Shown: positions 18,511-28,735, counted from the first letter of the stretch. The stretch is DNA of 64,000 bases from Pseudomonas bubulae (GCF_037023725.1 NZ_CP146077.1:1091001-1155000); one strand, 5' to 3'. Notes: a model not told the origin generated them from the sequence alone. Made by a program: numbers and translations.

Positions 18511-20441
18511 AGCTGATACCGCAGGGCCAGGCTGCTTTGCAGGCGCTGGGCCTGGCGCAGGGCTTCACGCAGGATACGGCGATCCAGCTGGTTGAGGTTG
18601 TCCGGGTCGACGCGATTGGAGTACGGGCGATTTTCCCGGGTTTGCAACTGGTGCTGCTGCATGCGGGTTTGCTGGATAAAGTGGTAAGCCTCTTCGTAGG
18701 CACCGCCGTCCAGCGGTTCGATCACGTCGAGAGCAACCAGTTGGCGCAAGCGCTCAAGGGTATTGTTGGCTTCTACACCGTTGGCCAGTGCCAGCAAGCG
18801 AGCCCCGTCGACAAAGGGCGTAAGGCCCTGCACCTTGAGGTCGAGGGTGGCCTTGTCACTGCCTTTGCGCTCCAGCACAAACTCGCGAAAGCGCCCCACC
18901 GGTGGCCGGTGACGCAGGGCGTTGTCGGCCATCATGCGCTGGAACAGGCGGTTGTCGGCCACTTGCTCAAGGATGCCGCGACGTAGTTGCGCGCAGCCCT
19001 GTTCATCGCCCCAGACCACGCGCAGGTCGAAGTAGATGGTGGAGGCCAGCAGATTTTCCGGGGTCGCTTCACGAATAAACGCCGCAAAGCGCCGCGCCCA
19101 TTCGGTACGGGACAAGCACAGGTCGGGGTTGCCGGCCATGATATTGCCCTTGCACAGGGTAAAGCCGCAGGCCGCCAGGTGCTGGTTGATCTGCTGGGCG
19201 ATGGGCAGCAGGCGCTGGCGAATGTCGGCGGCCTCGGCAGCGTCCCTGGCCTCGAACAGGATGCCGTTGTCCTGGTCGGTGTGCAGGGTTTGTTCGCTCC
19301 GTCCTTCGCTGCCAAAACACAGCCAGGTAAACGGCACGCCGGGGTCACCCTTGTCGGCCAGCACCAGTTCAATCACCCGGCAGACGGTGTGATCGTTCAG
19401 TTGGGTGATGATATGGGTGATTTGCGTGGAAGATGCGCCGTGGGCCAGCATGCGCTCAACCAGCTGGCCGATTTCGCCGCGCAGGCTGATCAGGGTTTCC
19501 AGCCGTGGAGCATGGCGAATGGTACGTGCCAGATGCACCAGGTCGACCCGTTGCAGCGAAAACAGGTCACGCTCGGAAACAACCCCACACAGGCGTTGAT
19601 CTTTAACCAGGCACACGTGGGCAATATGCCGCTGGGTCATGGCGATTGCAGCGTCGAAAGCGCTGTGATCGGGGCTCAGGTAGAACGGCCCGGGGGTCAT
19701 GTGCAGGTCGATGGCCTGGTCGAAATCCTCAATGCCATTGGCAACGACCTGACGCAGGTCGCGCAGGGTGAAAATCCCCAGCGGGACCTTGAATTCGTCG
19801 ACCACCACAATGCTGCCCACCTGCTGTTCGTGCATCAGACGCACGGCTTCACGCAGTGCAACCTGAGGCGCGCAGGTCACGGGATGACGCATGGCCAGTT
19901 CACCCAGGCGGGTGTTGAGCGAGTACTGGGTGCCGAGGGTTTCAGCGGCTTTTTGCTGCACCTGCTGATTGACCTTGTCCAGCAGGCTGCTGACGCCGCG
20001 CAAGGCAAAGTCGCGAAATTCGTCGGACAGGCCAAACAGTTTGATAAACGCGGTTTTGTTCAGTTGCAGGCAGAACGTATCTTCGGCGGCCCGGTGTTCG
20101 GTGCGGGTGGCGCGCTCGCCCAGCAGCGCGGCCAGGGGGAAGCATTCGCCGGCGGTGATCTCGAAGGTGGTCTGGGCTTCTTCGCGACCGGCGTGGGTGC
20201 GCTCGCCCACCACTCGGCCCTGCTTGACGATATAGAAGTGCTCCACCGGCCCGTCGGTGGGTCGGATGATGCTTTCGCCCGGGGCATAGAAGCGCAGTTG
20301 GCACTGCTCGACCAGGTACGCCAGGTGAGTGTTTTCCATTTGGTTGAAGGGCGGGAATCGCTGCAAGAATTGCATGGTGCCGTGAATGTTCTGCAACACC
20401 GCGGTTTTCCCTGCCTGGAGAAACGCATCCGATTTACTCAT
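18507..20441 (-). CDS. cNMP-binding / CBS pair / DUF294 nucleotidyltransferase-like signalling protein
   Basis: A 644-residue modular protein: a cyclic-nucleotide-binding domain at residues ~25-140, a CBS pair at ~175-295 (PVTCAPQVALREAVRLM, VVSERDLFSLQRV), a DUF294 nucleotidyltransferase-like domain at ~330-460 (CFGSEGRSEQTLHTDQDNG, with the G-S-x-G-R and D-x-D pattern of GlnD/GlnE-type enzymes), and a helical DUF294 C-terminal domain. The domain set suggests nucleotidylation of a partner in response to a nucleotide. The partner is unknown; the coupled exonuclease gene is a candidate functional neighbour. Confidence 0.88.
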   Translation of the reverse strand: MSKSDAFLQAGKTAVLQNIHGTMQFLQRFPPFNQMENTHLAYLVEQCQLRFYAPGESIIRPTDGPVEHFYIVKQGRVVGERTHAGREEAQTTFEITAGECFPLAALLGERATRTEHRAAEDTFCLQLNKTAFIKLFGLSDEFRDFALRGVSSLLDKVNQQVQQKAAETLGTQYSLNTRLGELAMRHPVTCAPQVALREAVRLMHEQQVGSIVVVDEFKVPLGIFTLRDLRQVVANGIEDFDQAIDLHMTPGPFYLSPDHSAFDAAIAMTQRHIAHVCLVKDQRLCGVVSERDLFSLQRVDLVHLARTIRHAPRLETLISLRGEIGQLVERMLAHGASSTQITHIITQLNDHTVCRVIELVLADKGDPGVPFTWLCFGSEGRSEQTLHTDQDNGILFEARDAAEAADIRQRLLPIAQQINQHLAACGFTLCKGNIMAGNPDLCLSRTEWARRFAAFIREATPENLLASTIYFDLRVVWGDEQGCAQLRRGILEQVADNRLFQRMMADNALRHRPPVGRFREFVLERKGSDKATLDLKVQGLTPFVDGARLLALANGVEANNTLERLRQLVALDVIEPLDGGAYEEAYHFIQQTRMQQHQLQTRENRPYSNRVDPDNLNQLDRRILREALRQAQRLQSSLALRYQL

Positions 20442-20735
20442 TACTGATACCGCGTCGTTGGTTGTGAGCCGTTGTTGTTATGACCGGACAGGGCATCGCC
20501 CCAAGGTGTATTTCTATCCCTCATGCTCGGTGGTCTGCGCGCGGGTGCCCATTGGACGTAAGTCTATGGGGCAGCGTTGTGCTGCTGTTTTAAAAACATC
20601 GCACATTGGTTTCAGATATTTCTTGTGCTGGCAGGCTTGGAAATACCGGAATGTGAGCGCACATTTACACCCAGTAATGGATAACCGACTACGCTATTAG
20701 GATATTTCGCCTGCAAGTCAGCTTCCGAGAAGCCT
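20442..20735. other. Divergent promoter region between the DUF294 gene and the response regulator
   Basis: The 294 bp hold no convincing small gene. The A/T-rich part near 20680-20720 (CTATTAGGATAT) may carry the promoter of the response-regulator gene. I see no clear operator. Confidence 0.4.
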
Positions 20736-21176
20736 ATGACCGAACACGACATTTTGACTGACGCCGAAAGAGAGGCCTTACAAGAGGTCATGCAGACACC
20801 TGCTTCGGTCTCGTCATGTGTGTTGATTGTCGAAGATGATGTTTTGGCTCGGGAGTTGTTGGCGGAGTTTCTTGAACTCAATGCCATTGAGTGCCTCCAG
20901 GCCAGCAATGAAGAAGAAGCGCTGGCGCTATTGGCATCGGGCCAGCCGATCAACCTGATGCTCACCGATTTGCGCATGCTGCCCCACGATGGCTTGCATC
21001 TGATCCGCAAAGTGCGTGAATCCGAGCGGGCGGCCTTGCCGGTTATCATCATGTCGGGGGATGCGAATGTACGGGATGCCATCGATGCCATGCATTTGAG
21101 CGTGGTGGACTTTTTGCTCAAGCCGATTGATACCGACAGGTTGCTCAAGCTGATCCGTGAGGAGTTGGGGATGTAA
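20736..21176 (+). CDS. Receiver-only response regulator
   Basis: A 146-residue protein that is a single CheY-like receiver domain with a short N-terminal tail (about 27 residues). Acidic pair at IVEDDV (about residues 32-34), phosphoacceptor Asp in LTDLRM (about 79), Ser/Thr switch in IIMSGDA and Lys in LLKPID (about 131) are all present. There is no output domain or kinase gene nearby, so the partner must be encoded elsewhere; it could act as a phosphorelay intermediate. A terminator follows. Confidence 0.9.
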   Translation: MTEHDILTDAEREALQEVMQTPASVSSCVLIVEDDVLARELLAEFLELNAIECLQASNEEEALALLASGQPINLMLTDLRMLPHDGLHLIRKVRESERAALPVIIMSGDANVRDAIDAMHLSVVDFLLKPIDTDRLLKLIREELGM

Positions 21177-21196
21177 GGTTGGTCTCCCACCGTGTC

Positions 21197-21229
21197 AAAA
21201 AAAAGCCCCGAATGATCGGGGCTTTTTTT
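21197..21229. terminator. Bidirectional terminator between the response regulator and glcB
   Basis: AAAAAAAAGCCCCGA pairs with TCGGGGCTTTTTTT around a 4-nt loop. Both flanking genes end within 25 bp of it, so it can serve both strands. Confidence 0.9.
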
Positions 21230-21240
21230 ATTGCTGCGGG

Positions 21241-23418
21241 TTACAGGCCGTTTCTGGCCTTGAACTCGCGCCGACGACGGTGCAGTACCGGCTCGGTGTA
21301 GCCGTTAGGCTGTTTGGTGCCTTCGATGACCAGTTCGACCGCCGCCTGGAAGGCGATATTGCTGTCGAAGTCCGGCGCCAGCGGACGGTACAGCGCGTCG
21401 TTGGCGTTCTGGCGGTCAACCACCGGTGCCATGCGCTTGAGGCTTGCCATGACCTGCTCTTCGTTGACGATGCCGTGACGCAGCCAGTTGGCGATGTGCT
21501 GGCTGGAGATACGCAGCGTGGCACGGTCTTCCATCAGGCCGATGTCGTTGATGTCCGGCACCTTGGAGCACCCCACGCCCTGGTCGATCCAGCGCACAAC
21601 GTAGCCCAGGATGCCCTGGGAGTTGTTGTCCAGTTCGTTCTGGATCTGTTCCGGGGTCCACTGCGGGTTCACCGCCAGCGGGATGGTCAGGATGTCGTCC
21701 ACCGAAGCCGGAGCGCGCTTGGCCAGTTCGGCCTGACGGGCGAACACGTCAACCTTGTGGTAATGCAGCGCGTGCAGGGCGGCGGCGGTCGGTGACGGCA
21801 CCCAGGCAGTGTTGGCGCCGGCCAGCGGGTGAGCGATTTTCTGCTCCAGCATGGCGGCCATCAGATCGGGCATGGCCCACATGCCTTTACCGATTTGTGC
21901 ACGACCTTGCAGGCCAGTGCTCAAGCCGACATCGACGTTGTTGTTTTCGTAGGCCGAAATCCACTTCTGGGCTTTCATATCGGCCTTGCGTACGACCGGG
22001 CCGGCTTCCATCGAGGTGTGAATCTCGTCGCCGGTACGGTCCAGGAAGCCGGTGTTGATAAACACCACACGCTCGCTGGCGGCCTTGATGCAGGCCTTGA
22101 GGTTGATCGTGGTACGGCGCTCTTCGTCCATGATTCCGACCTTGAGCGTGTTGCGTGGCAGCTTGAGCACGTCTTCGATGCGGCCGAACAGCTCGTTGGT
22201 GAACGCGGCTTCTTCAGCCCCGTGCATCTTCGGCTTGACGATATACACCGAGCCGGTGCGGCTGTTGCTGCGCGTGGTCTGGCCATTGAGGCTGTGGATA
22301 GCCGCCAGGCTGGTGAGCAGGCCGTCGAGGATGCCTTCGGGCACTTCGTTGCCGTCTTTGTCGAGGATCGCATCGATGGTCATCAGGTGGCCGACGTTGC
22401 GCACGAACAACAGCGAGCGGCCGTGGAGGCTGACGGTGCCGCCGTTTGGCGCGGTGTACTCGCGATCCGGGTTCATGGTGCGGGTAAAGGTCTGGCCGCC
22501 CTTGGATACTTGCTCGCTGAGGTCACCCTTCATCAGGCCGAGCCAGTTGCGGTAGATCACCACCTTGTCATCGGCATCGACCGCAGCGACCGAGTCTTCG
22601 CAGTCCATGATGGTGGTCAGGGCGGCTTCCATCAGCACGTCTTTGACGCCTGCAGCATCGGTCTGGCCGACGGGGCTGGCCGCGTCGACCTGGATTTCGA
22701 AATGCAGGCCGTTGTGCTTGAGCAGCACGGCCGTCGGCGCTGCGGCCGTGCCGTGGTAACCGATCAACTGCGCGGTGTCGCGCAGGCCGGTGCTGGCGCC
22801 GCCCTTGAGGGTGACCTGCAAGGCGCCGTCAACAATGGCGTAGCCGCTGGAATCAACGTGGGAGCCGCTGGCCAGAGGTGCAGCTTCGTCGAGGAAGGCG
22901 CGGGCGAAGGCGATGACCTTGTCGCCGCGAACCTTGTTGTAGCCTTTGCCCTTTTCGGCGCCGTCGGCTTCGCTGATGGCGTCGGTGCCGTAAAGCGCGT
23001 CGTACAGCGAGCCCCATCGGGCGTTAGAGGCGTTGAGGGCAAAGCGCGCATTCATCACCGGCACCACCAATTGCGGGCCGGCCATGCGGGCGATTTCGTC
23101 ATCGACGTTTTGCGTCGTTGCCTGGAAATCCGCAGCTTCTGGCTGCAGATACCCGATATCCTGGAGGAAGGCCTTATAAGCCACGGCGTCATGGGCCTTG
23201 CCGGCCTGCGCCTGGTGCCAGGCGTCGATGCGCGCCTGCAAATCATCGCGTTTGGCGAGCAGTGCTTTGTTCTTGGGTGCCAGGTCGTTGATGACCTTGT
23301 CGGCACCGGCCCAGAACTGATCGGCGGTGAGGCCGGTACCGGGGATAGCTTCGTTGTTGACGAAGTCGAACAGGACTTTGGCGACCTGCAGGCCACCGAC
23401 GTGAACGTGTTCAGTCAT
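21241..23418 (-). CDS. glcB: Malate synthase G
   Basis: Condenses glyoxylate with acetyl-CoA to malate, completing the glyoxylate shunt. The 725-residue length is that of the monomeric G form. Recognisable segments are [20 protein letters not shown] (conserved acidic active-site region, about residue 265), [10 protein letters not shown] (about 340), [17 protein letters not shown] (about 455) and [20 protein letters not shown] near the C-terminus with the catalytic Asp. ATG 23418 with GAGG 7 nt upstream is preferred to an in-frame GTG at 23430. It stands alone, with no glycolate oxidase genes nearby. Confidence 0.97.
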   Translation of the reverse strand: MTEHVHVGGLQVAKVLFDFVNNEAIPGTGLTADQFWAGADKVINDLAPKNKALLAKRDDLQARIDAWHQAQAGKAHDAVAYKAFLQDIGYLQPEAADFQATTQNVDDEIARMAGPQLVVPVMNARFALNASNARWGSLYDALYGTDAISEADGAEKGKGYNKVRGDKVIAFARAFLDEAAPLASGSHVDSSGYAIVDGALQVTLKGGASTGLRDTAQLIGYHGTAAAPTAVLLKHNGLHFEIQVDAASPVGQTDAAGVKDVLMEAALTTIMDCEDSVAAVDADDKVVIYRNWLGLMKGDLSEQVSKGGQTFTRTMNPDREYTAPNGGTVSLHGRSLLFVRNVGHLMTIDAILDKDGNEVPEGILDGLLTSLAAIHSLNGQTTRSNSRTGSVYIVKPKMHGAEEAAFTNELFGRIEDVLKLPRNTLKVGIMDEERRTTINLKACIKAASERVVFINTGFLDRTGDEIHTSMEAGPVVRKADMKAQKWISAYENNNVDVGLSTGLQGRAQIGKGMWAMPDLMAAMLEQKIAHPLAGANTAWVPSPTAAALHALHYHKVDVFARQAELAKRAPASVDDILTIPLAVNPQWTPEQIQNELDNNSQGILGYVVRWIDQGVGCSKVPDINDIGLMEDRATLRISSQHIANWLRHGIVNEEQVMASLKRMAPVVDRQNANDALYRPLAPDFDSNIAFQAAVELVIEGTKQPNGYTEPVLHRRRREFKARNGL

Positions 23419-23845
23419 TGCTTGCCTCACTCATTTTTATTTAAAGCCTGGAGCGCTTCTCAAAACACCGCCAGAGCGGGTTTGTACGGGGATTGCAGAC
23501 GCTTTGGCAGACCATGTTGCAAGTTATGTAGTGGTCGCCGAGGCATACTACATGATCAATTGCAGATGTGAAAATCAGACTGATCACGTCGTTCTGCGAC
23601 CATTTTTACGCAAACGGTCACTCAGAAGAACGGGATGTTCTCAAGAAACAGGCAGGTTGTTCCAGATAATTCTAAAAACAGTACACAATTTGTGATTTTG
23701 AAGGCATCTGTGGAGCAGGCTTGCTCGTGATTCGGGCGACGCGGTCTGTCAGGCAAACCGTGGCGAGACCATCGCGAGCAAGCCCGCTCCCACAGGGAAG
23801 GGTGTTGCCTATACTCAATCGACCCCCTAATAAGAGAGTCCCGCC
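23419..23845. other. Upstream region of glcB and of the ACT-domain gene
   Basis: The 427 bp between divergent genes hold no convincing coding sequence. The left two thirds, A/T-richer, should carry the glcB promoter. A REP unit (23709-23794) fills the right part, and a Shine-Dalgarno-like stretch precedes the ATG at 23846. Confidence 0.5.
23709..23794. repeat. REP palindrome pair
   Basis: Two inverted cores between divergent genes; the left one is shortened and mutated (TGTGGAGCAGGCTTGCTCGTGA), the right is canonical. Confidence 0.8.
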
Positions 23846-24364
23846 ATGAATCATCTTGTTATCACTGTCTTTGCCCAGGACAAGGCCGGGCAGGTCGAGC
23901 GTATTGCCCAGTGCATCGCCGAGCATGGAGGTAACTGGCTGGAGAGTCGCATGTCGCGTATGGCCGGGCAATTTGCCGGGATCCTGCGTGTCGGCGTGCC
24001 TGCCGAAGCCCACGATGAGCTGGTCGATGCGCTGCAGCGGTTGGGCAAGGAAGGGATTCGGGTATTGATCGCCGAAAGCGGGATCGAGCAGTCCTGCACC
24101 TGGAAGCCCATCGCCATGGAGCTGGTGGGCAACGACCGCCCCGGCATTGTGCGCGATATCACCCGGGTGCTGACGGAGCAGGGGGTGAGCCTGGAGCGGC
24201 TGGTGACCGATGTGCGGCCCGCGCCCATGAGCAACGAGCCGCTGTTTCATGCCGAGGCCATTCTGGCTGTGCCCCTGACCTTGTCGCTGGATGTGCTGCA
24301 AAAGCGTCTGGAAACCCTGGCCGATGAACTGCTGGTAGACCTCAAGTTCAGCACCGAAGAGTAA
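23846..24364 (+). CDS. Tandem-ACT-domain regulator (GcvR-like)
   Basis: A 172-residue protein of two ACT domains: residues ~1-75 (VITVFAQDKAGQVERIAQCIAEHGGNW) and ~88-165 (MELVGNDRPGIVRDITRVLTEQGVSLERL). The pattern of Asp-x-x-Gly-x-V/I after the first strand is the amino-acid binding site of ACT domains. Such proteins resemble GcvR, which modulates GcvA in glycine cleavage control in E. coli; whether this one acts in that way is unknown since no gcv genes are in the window. It converges with rarD. Confidence 0.8.
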   Translation: MNHLVITVFAQDKAGQVERIAQCIAEHGGNWLESRMSRMAGQFAGILRVGVPAEAHDELVDALQRLGKEGIRVLIAESGIEQSCTWKPIAMELVGNDRPGIVRDITRVLTEQGVSLERLVTDVRPAPMSNEPLFHAEAILAVPLTLSLDVLQKRLETLADELLVDLKFSTEE

Positions 24365-24374
24365 CTGCGCCGGT

Positions 24375-25262
24375 TCAGCTGCGCTGGCGCAGGCTGAACC
24401 AGGCATCGAGGCTGTACACCACCAGCCCGGCCCAGATAAACGCAAAGGCGATCAAGGTGCTTTCGGACAGGTGTTCGCCATACACCCAGACCGCCAGGAT
24501 CAGCACCAGCGTCGGCGCGATGTACTGCATAAAGCCCAGGGTCGTGTAGGGCAGATGTCGTGCGGCGGCGTTGAAACTGACCAGGGGTATCAGCGTGGCC
24601 GGGCCGGCAAATACCAGCAGCCAGGCCTCTGAGGTACTCCAGAAGTCAACGTGGGCGCTGTTGGCTTCCGGATGCAGCAACAGCCAGCCGATGGCAACCG
24701 GGACCAGGATCCAGGTTTCTACCACCAGCCCCGGTAGCGCCTTGACCGGTGCTTGCTTGCGAATCAGCCCGTAAAAGCCAAACGTCAGTGCCAGCACCAG
24801 CGATACCCACGGCAGGCTGCCCACTTGCCACACTTGTTGTGCCACGCCCGCAGCTGCCAGGCCTACGGCAATCCACTGCAAGCGGCGCAGGCGTTCGCCC
24901 AGCAGCAACATGCCGAGCAATACGTTTACCAGCGGGTTGATGTAATAGCCCAGGCTGGCTTCGACCATGCGGTCGTTATTTACGGCCCACACATAGGTCA
25001 GCCAGTTGGCGGCAATCAGCAGGCCGCTGATGGTCAGCACGCCCAGGCGTTTGGGGTTGTCGCGCAGTTCCTGCCACCAGCCGGGGTGCTTCCACACCAG
25101 CAGCAGCAACGAGCCGAACAAGGCCGACCAAAGCACCCGGTTGACGATGATTTCGGCCGCCGGAACGCTGGCCAGCAGTTTGAAGTAGAGCGGGAAAATG
25201 CCCCAGATGACATAGGCCGTGAGGCCTAAAATATACCCGCGGCGCGGGTTGGCGGCTTGCAT
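24375..25262 (-). CDS. rarD: RarD-type EamA transporter
   Basis: A 295-residue integral membrane protein with ten predicted helices in two EamA halves. The opening GYILGLTAYVIWGIFPLYFK and NRVLWSALFGSLLLL are characteristic of RarD. Family members are presumed exporters of amino acids or other metabolites; the name comes from chloramphenicol-sensitivity genetics and the substrate here is unknown. ATG 25262 is supported by AAGGA 7-8 nt upstream. The stop lies 10 bp from that of the ACT gene, with no obvious terminator between them. Confidence 0.88.
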   Translation of the reverse strand: MQAANPRRGYILGLTAYVIWGIFPLYFKLLASVPAAEIIVNRVLWSALFGSLLLLVWKHPGWWQELRDNPKRLGVLTISGLLIAANWLTYVWAVNNDRMVEASLGYYINPLVNVLLGMLLLGERLRRLQWIAVGLAAAGVAQQVWQVGSLPWVSLVLALTFGFYGLIRKQAPVKALPGLVVETWILVPVAIGWLLLHPEANSAHVDFWSTSEAWLLVFAGPATLIPLVSFNAAARHLPYTTLGFMQYIAPTLVLILAVWVYGEHLSESTLIAFAFIWAGLVVYSLDAWFSLRQRS

Positions 25263-25393
25263 GCAGAATCCTTGCTTAGGCAACTAACAGACACGGAAGA
25301 AGTCAGGATTGTAAGCAGGTTTTGCAGGCGTGTCGTGCAGGAGATTTGCAAGGCAGACAGTTGTTTTTGCACCAGCAGCGGTCCCGGATTTTC

Positions 25394-25480
25394 TGTGGGA
25401 GCGGGCTTGCTCGCGATGCGGGCGCTGCGGTCTGACAGTTAAACCGCATCGAGCCAATCGCGAGCAAGCCCGCTCCTGCA
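25394..25480. repeat. REP palindrome pair
   Basis: Two inverted cores, the right ending degenerate (CGCTCCTGCA), between the srkA 3' end and the rarD promoter. Confidence 0.8.
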
Positions 25481-25498
25481 AGAGCCACATACATGGCG

Positions 25499-26473
25499 TC
25501 AGAACAGTTTCAGCGGCTCCTCATTGAGTGCTGAAAGCTGTTCACGCAATGCCAGGATCTGGTCGCCCCAGTAGCGTTCGGTACCAAACCACGGGAAGCT
25601 GTGGGGGAAGGCCGGGTCGTCCCAGCGTCGCGCCAGCCAGGCACTGTAGTGCATCAGGCGCAAAGCGCGCAGCGGCTCGATCAACGCTAGTTCGCGGGGG
25701 TTGAAGTCATGGAATTCGCTGTAGCCGTCCATTAACTCTGACAGCTGGCCCAGGCATTCCTGGCGATCACCGGCCAGCATCATCCACAAATCCTGCACCG
25801 CAGGGCCCATGCGGCAGTCATCGAGGTCGACGATATGGAACACTTCGTCGCGGCACATCATGTTGCCGGGGTGGCAATCGCCATGCATGCGGATGTTGGT
25901 GTGCGGGGTGGCGGCGTAGACGTCTTCAACGCGCTTGAGCAGGTCGCGGGCGACGGACTCGTAGGCCGGGAGCAAGCTGCGCGGTATGAAGTTGCCTTCG
26001 AGCAGGGTGGTCAGCGAGTCGTGACCGAAGTTTTTCACGCCCAGTGCTTCGCGGTGTTCGAACGGCTTGGTTGCGCCTACGGCATGCAGGCGGCCGAGCA
26101 GTTGCCCGAGACGATACAGCTGGTCGAGGTTTCCCGGCTCTGGCGCACGGCCACCACGGCGTGGGAACAAGGTAAAGCGAAAGCCCTGGTGCTCGAACAG
26201 GCTTTGGCCGTTGTGAATCATCGGGGCCACGACCGGGACTTCGCAGTCGGCCAGTTCGAAGGTGAAGCGGTGCTCTTCGAGGATCGCTTCGTTGGTCCAG
26301 CGCTGAGGGCGATAGAACTTGGCGATCAGCGGCTGCGAGTCTTCGATGCCGACCTGATACACGCGGTTTTCGTAGCTGTTGAGCGCCAACACGCGGGCAT
26401 CGCTCAGGAAACCGATGCTCTCGACGGCGTCGAGCACCAGATCAGGGGTAAGTGTTGCAAACGGATGAGACAT
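25499..26473 (-). CDS. srkA: Stress response serine/threonine kinase SrkA (RdoA/YihE family)
   Basis: A 324-residue cytosolic kinase-like protein of the aminoglycoside-phosphotransferase fold. The catalytic loop is MHGDCHPGNMM (Asp about residue 200) and the metal-binding segment is VDLDDCRMGP (about 217-226), matching the HGD and DLDD pattern of SrkA, which counters toxin-induced death in E. coli. The start at ATG 26473 has a strong AGGAG 6-7 nt upstream. It is a single-gene unit between two REP elements. Confidence 0.93.
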   Translation of the reverse strand: MSHPFATLTPDLVLDAVESIGFLSDARVLALNSYENRVYQVGIEDSQPLIAKFYRPQRWTNEAILEEHRFTFELADCEVPVVAPMIHNGQSLFEHQGFRFTLFPRRGGRAPEPGNLDQLYRLGQLLGRLHAVGATKPFEHREALGVKNFGHDSLTTLLEGNFIPRSLLPAYESVARDLLKRVEDVYAATPHTNIRMHGDCHPGNMMCRDEVFHIVDLDDCRMGPAVQDLWMMLAGDRQECLGQLSELMDGYSEFHDFNPRELALIEPLRALRLMHYSAWLARRWDDPAFPHSFPWFGTERYWGDQILALREQLSALNEEPLKLF

Positions 26474-26555
26474 GCTGACTCCTGCGCGCAGCAGGCTGCC
26501 GCGTCCGGCCATGCATGTTAGCGCAGACCGGGGCCCGGAAGGCGACTTAATCCGC

Positions 26556-26642
26556 TGTGGGAGCGGGCTTGCTCACGATGCAGGCGCTGCGGTCTGTCAG
26601 TTAAATCGCACCAACCCGATCGCGAGCAAGCCCGCTCCCACA
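26556..26642. repeat. REP palindrome pair
   Basis: Two inverted cores between the phosphatase stop and the srkA promoter, genes in the same direction. Confidence 0.85.
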
Positions 26643-26651
26643 CCGAAAGGG

Positions 26652-28553
26652 TCAGGCGCCGACGATACCGCCGTCTTCACGGCTGATGGCCATGACCGAA
26701 GAACGCGGTTTGCCGTTGGGCAGATGCTCGGGGAAGGTGGATCCGCCGTTTTCGCCGGGGTGCTGAATACCAACGAACAGGGTTTTGTGGTCGGGCGAGA
26801 AGCTGATGCCGGTGACTTCACAGCCAATCGGCCCGACCATGAAGCGGCGGATTTCACCGCTGGCCGGGTCGGCGCAGAGCATCTGGTTATTGCCCATGCC
26901 GGCAAAGTCGCCGCTGTTGCTGGCGTCGCCGTCGGTGAGGATCCACAAGCGCCCTGCGTCGTCGAAACCCAGGCCGTCGGGGCTGTTGAACATGTTTTGC
27001 GGGGTAATGTTGGCCGAGCCACCTTTGGCCGTTTTGCCGTGCACTGCCGGGTTGCCGGCCACCACGAACAGGTCCCAGTCAAAGGTGTCCGAGCCGTGAT
27101 CACCCTTATGGGCGTTCCAGCGCAGGATTTGTCCGTAGACGTTTTTCTCACGCGGGTTGGGTCCGCCAGCCGGTTGTCCATCCTCGCCACGTTTGACGTT
27201 GTTGGTCAGGGTGCAATAAACCTGGCCGTCTTTGGGGCTGACCACTATCCATTCCGGGCGGTCCATGCGTGTGGCGCCGACTGTGCTGCCTGCCAGGCGG
27301 GCATGGATCAGGGTATCGGCCTGGCTGGCGAAACCATGGTCGGCATCAATGCCGTTTTTGCCGTGACTCAGTTCAAGCCACTGGCCCTGGCCCTTGGGGC
27401 GATCAGGGTTGCTGTCGCCATTGTCAAAGCGCGCCACATAAAGCGTGCCGTGGTCGAGCAGGTCGCGATTGGCCTTGGGGTTCTGGTGGTCGATCTTGTC
27501 GCGGCTGATAAATTTGTAGATGAACTCGCCGCGTTCATCGTCGCCCATATAGACCACGGCACGACCGTCGCCGGTTTCGGCCAGGGCGGCGTTTTCGTGT
27601 TTGAAACGGCCCAGGGCGGTGCGTTTGACCGGTGTTGAAAGCGGGTCGAACGGGTCGATTTCCACTACCCAGCCGTGACGGTTGAGTTCGTTGGGGTTGA
27701 GTGCCAGGTCGAAGCGCGGGTCGTGTTGGTGCCAGTTGATATCCTTGCTGGCCGCCACGGCACCATAGCGCTTTTGCGCGGTGTCGAAGGTTTGCTTGGC
27801 ATCAGAGCTGCCGAAACAATCAGTGAAGTTTTCTTCGCACGTCAGATAAGTGCCCCACGGGGTTTTGCCGTTGGCGCAGTTCTGGAACGTGCCTAGGGCA
27901 CGGCTGCCGGTGGCATCGGCCCGGGTGCGCAGCAGTTCGTGGCCCGCCGCGGGACCGCTGAGGCGGATCGGCGTGTTGCCGTGGATGCGCCGGTTAAAGG
28001 GTGAGCCCTGAACAAACTGCCAGCTGTCGCCCTTGCGCTGGATTTCGATCACCGACACGCCTTCACTGGCCAGGGCCTTGCGCACTTCTTCAAGGGAAGT
28101 GGGTGAGCCACCGTGAGGGTAGAGGTAGCGGTAGTTGGTGTATTCGTTGTTGATCGCCATGAGGGCCCGGTTCGGGTCATCGGGGAAGGCGAACAGGCTC
28201 ATGCCGTCATTGTTGTCGCCAAATTGCACTTCCTGCTCGCTGGCGGTGCCTTTACCGGAAGGGTCAAACGCCGGGCCTTTGGCCTGCAACGGCTGACCCC
28301 AGCTGATGAGCACCGAGGAACGGTAGCCGGGCGGCAGGCTGATGGTGTCGGTGGTGGCTGCGTTGATGCTGTCGAACCCCAGCAGGTTGCTGTTGGCGGC
28401 GCTGACCCCGGCCGCCAGGGCGCTGCGACCAAGCAGGCCGCCGCCGAGGAACATCGCCGCACCACACAAGGCGCCCGCACTGATAAAGCCCCGACGGCTC
28501 AGGCCGATGATCTGCTCAAGGTCGGTGGATTGGTTTTCTTCTAATAGGCTCAT
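26652..28553 (-). CDS. PhoX-family (DUF839) Tat-exported phosphatase
   Basis: A 633-residue periplasmic or secreted protein. The N-terminal twin-arginine motif SRRGFISAG is followed by a hydrophobic segment with an Ala-x-Ala site (SALAAG). The remainder is a DUF839 beta-propeller with conserved acidic and Trp-Gly residues (LISWGQPL; TYLTCEENFTDCFG; ISFSPDHKTLFVGIQHPGE). PhoX enzymes are calcium- and iron-dependent alkaline phosphatases induced by phosphate starvation. No Pho box was found by eye. The start at 28553 has GAG 6 nt upstream; longer frames run into repeat DNA. Confidence 0.88.
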   Translation of the reverse strand: MSLLEENQSTDLEQIIGLSRRGFISAGALCGAAMFLGGGLLGRSALAAGVSAANSNLLGFDSINAATTDTISLPPGYRSSVLISWGQPLQAKGPAFDPSGKGTASEQEVQFGDNNDGMSLFAFPDDPNRALMAINNEYTNYRYLYPHGGSPTSLEEVRKALASEGVSVIEIQRKGDSWQFVQGSPFNRRIHGNTPIRLSGPAAGHELLRTRADATGSRALGTFQNCANGKTPWGTYLTCEENFTDCFGSSDAKQTFDTAQKRYGAVAASKDINWHQHDPRFDLALNPNELNRHGWVVEIDPFDPLSTPVKRTALGRFKHENAALAETGDGRAVVYMGDDERGEFIYKFISRDKIDHQNPKANRDLLDHGTLYVARFDNGDSNPDRPKGQGQWLELSHGKNGIDADHGFASQADTLIHARLAGSTVGATRMDRPEWIVVSPKDGQVYCTLTNNVKRGEDGQPAGGPNPREKNVYGQILRWNAHKGDHGSDTFDWDLFVVAGNPAVHGKTAKGGSANITPQNMFNSPDGLGFDDAGRLWILTDGDASNSGDFAGMGNNQMLCADPASGEIRRFMVGPIGCEVTGISFSPDHKTLFVGIQHPGENGGSTFPEHLPNGKPRSSVMAISREDGGIVGA

Positions 28554-28632
28554 GGCTGGCTCGTCTGGCAACGGTTTTGGCAGACACCATAAGCAGCGGG
28601 TATGACAGGGATGTTTCAGTTTTTGTTTGAAA

Positions 28633-28730
28633 ACCCCCTCTCCCATAGGGAGAGGGGACTGGTTTAGGGGGGGGTGAAGGCGCATGCGGTCAGCTCCCTC
28701 TCCCTCCTGGAGAAGGGTGGGGTGAGGGCA
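28633..28730. repeat. Degenerate copies of the CTCTCCC/GGGAGAG repeat
   Basis: Two imperfect units (CCCTCTCCCATAGGGAGAGG and CTCCCTCTCCCTCCTGGAGA with GGGGTGAGGG) lie between modE and the phosphatase gene. They resemble the unit at 12121. Confidence 0.6.
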
Positions 28731-28735
28731 GCGGT

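Noticed and set aside
23419..23708. Small gene in the glcB upstream region (about 60 codons from 23504)
   Set aside because: No ribosome site, unusual composition and overlap with the expected glcB promoter.
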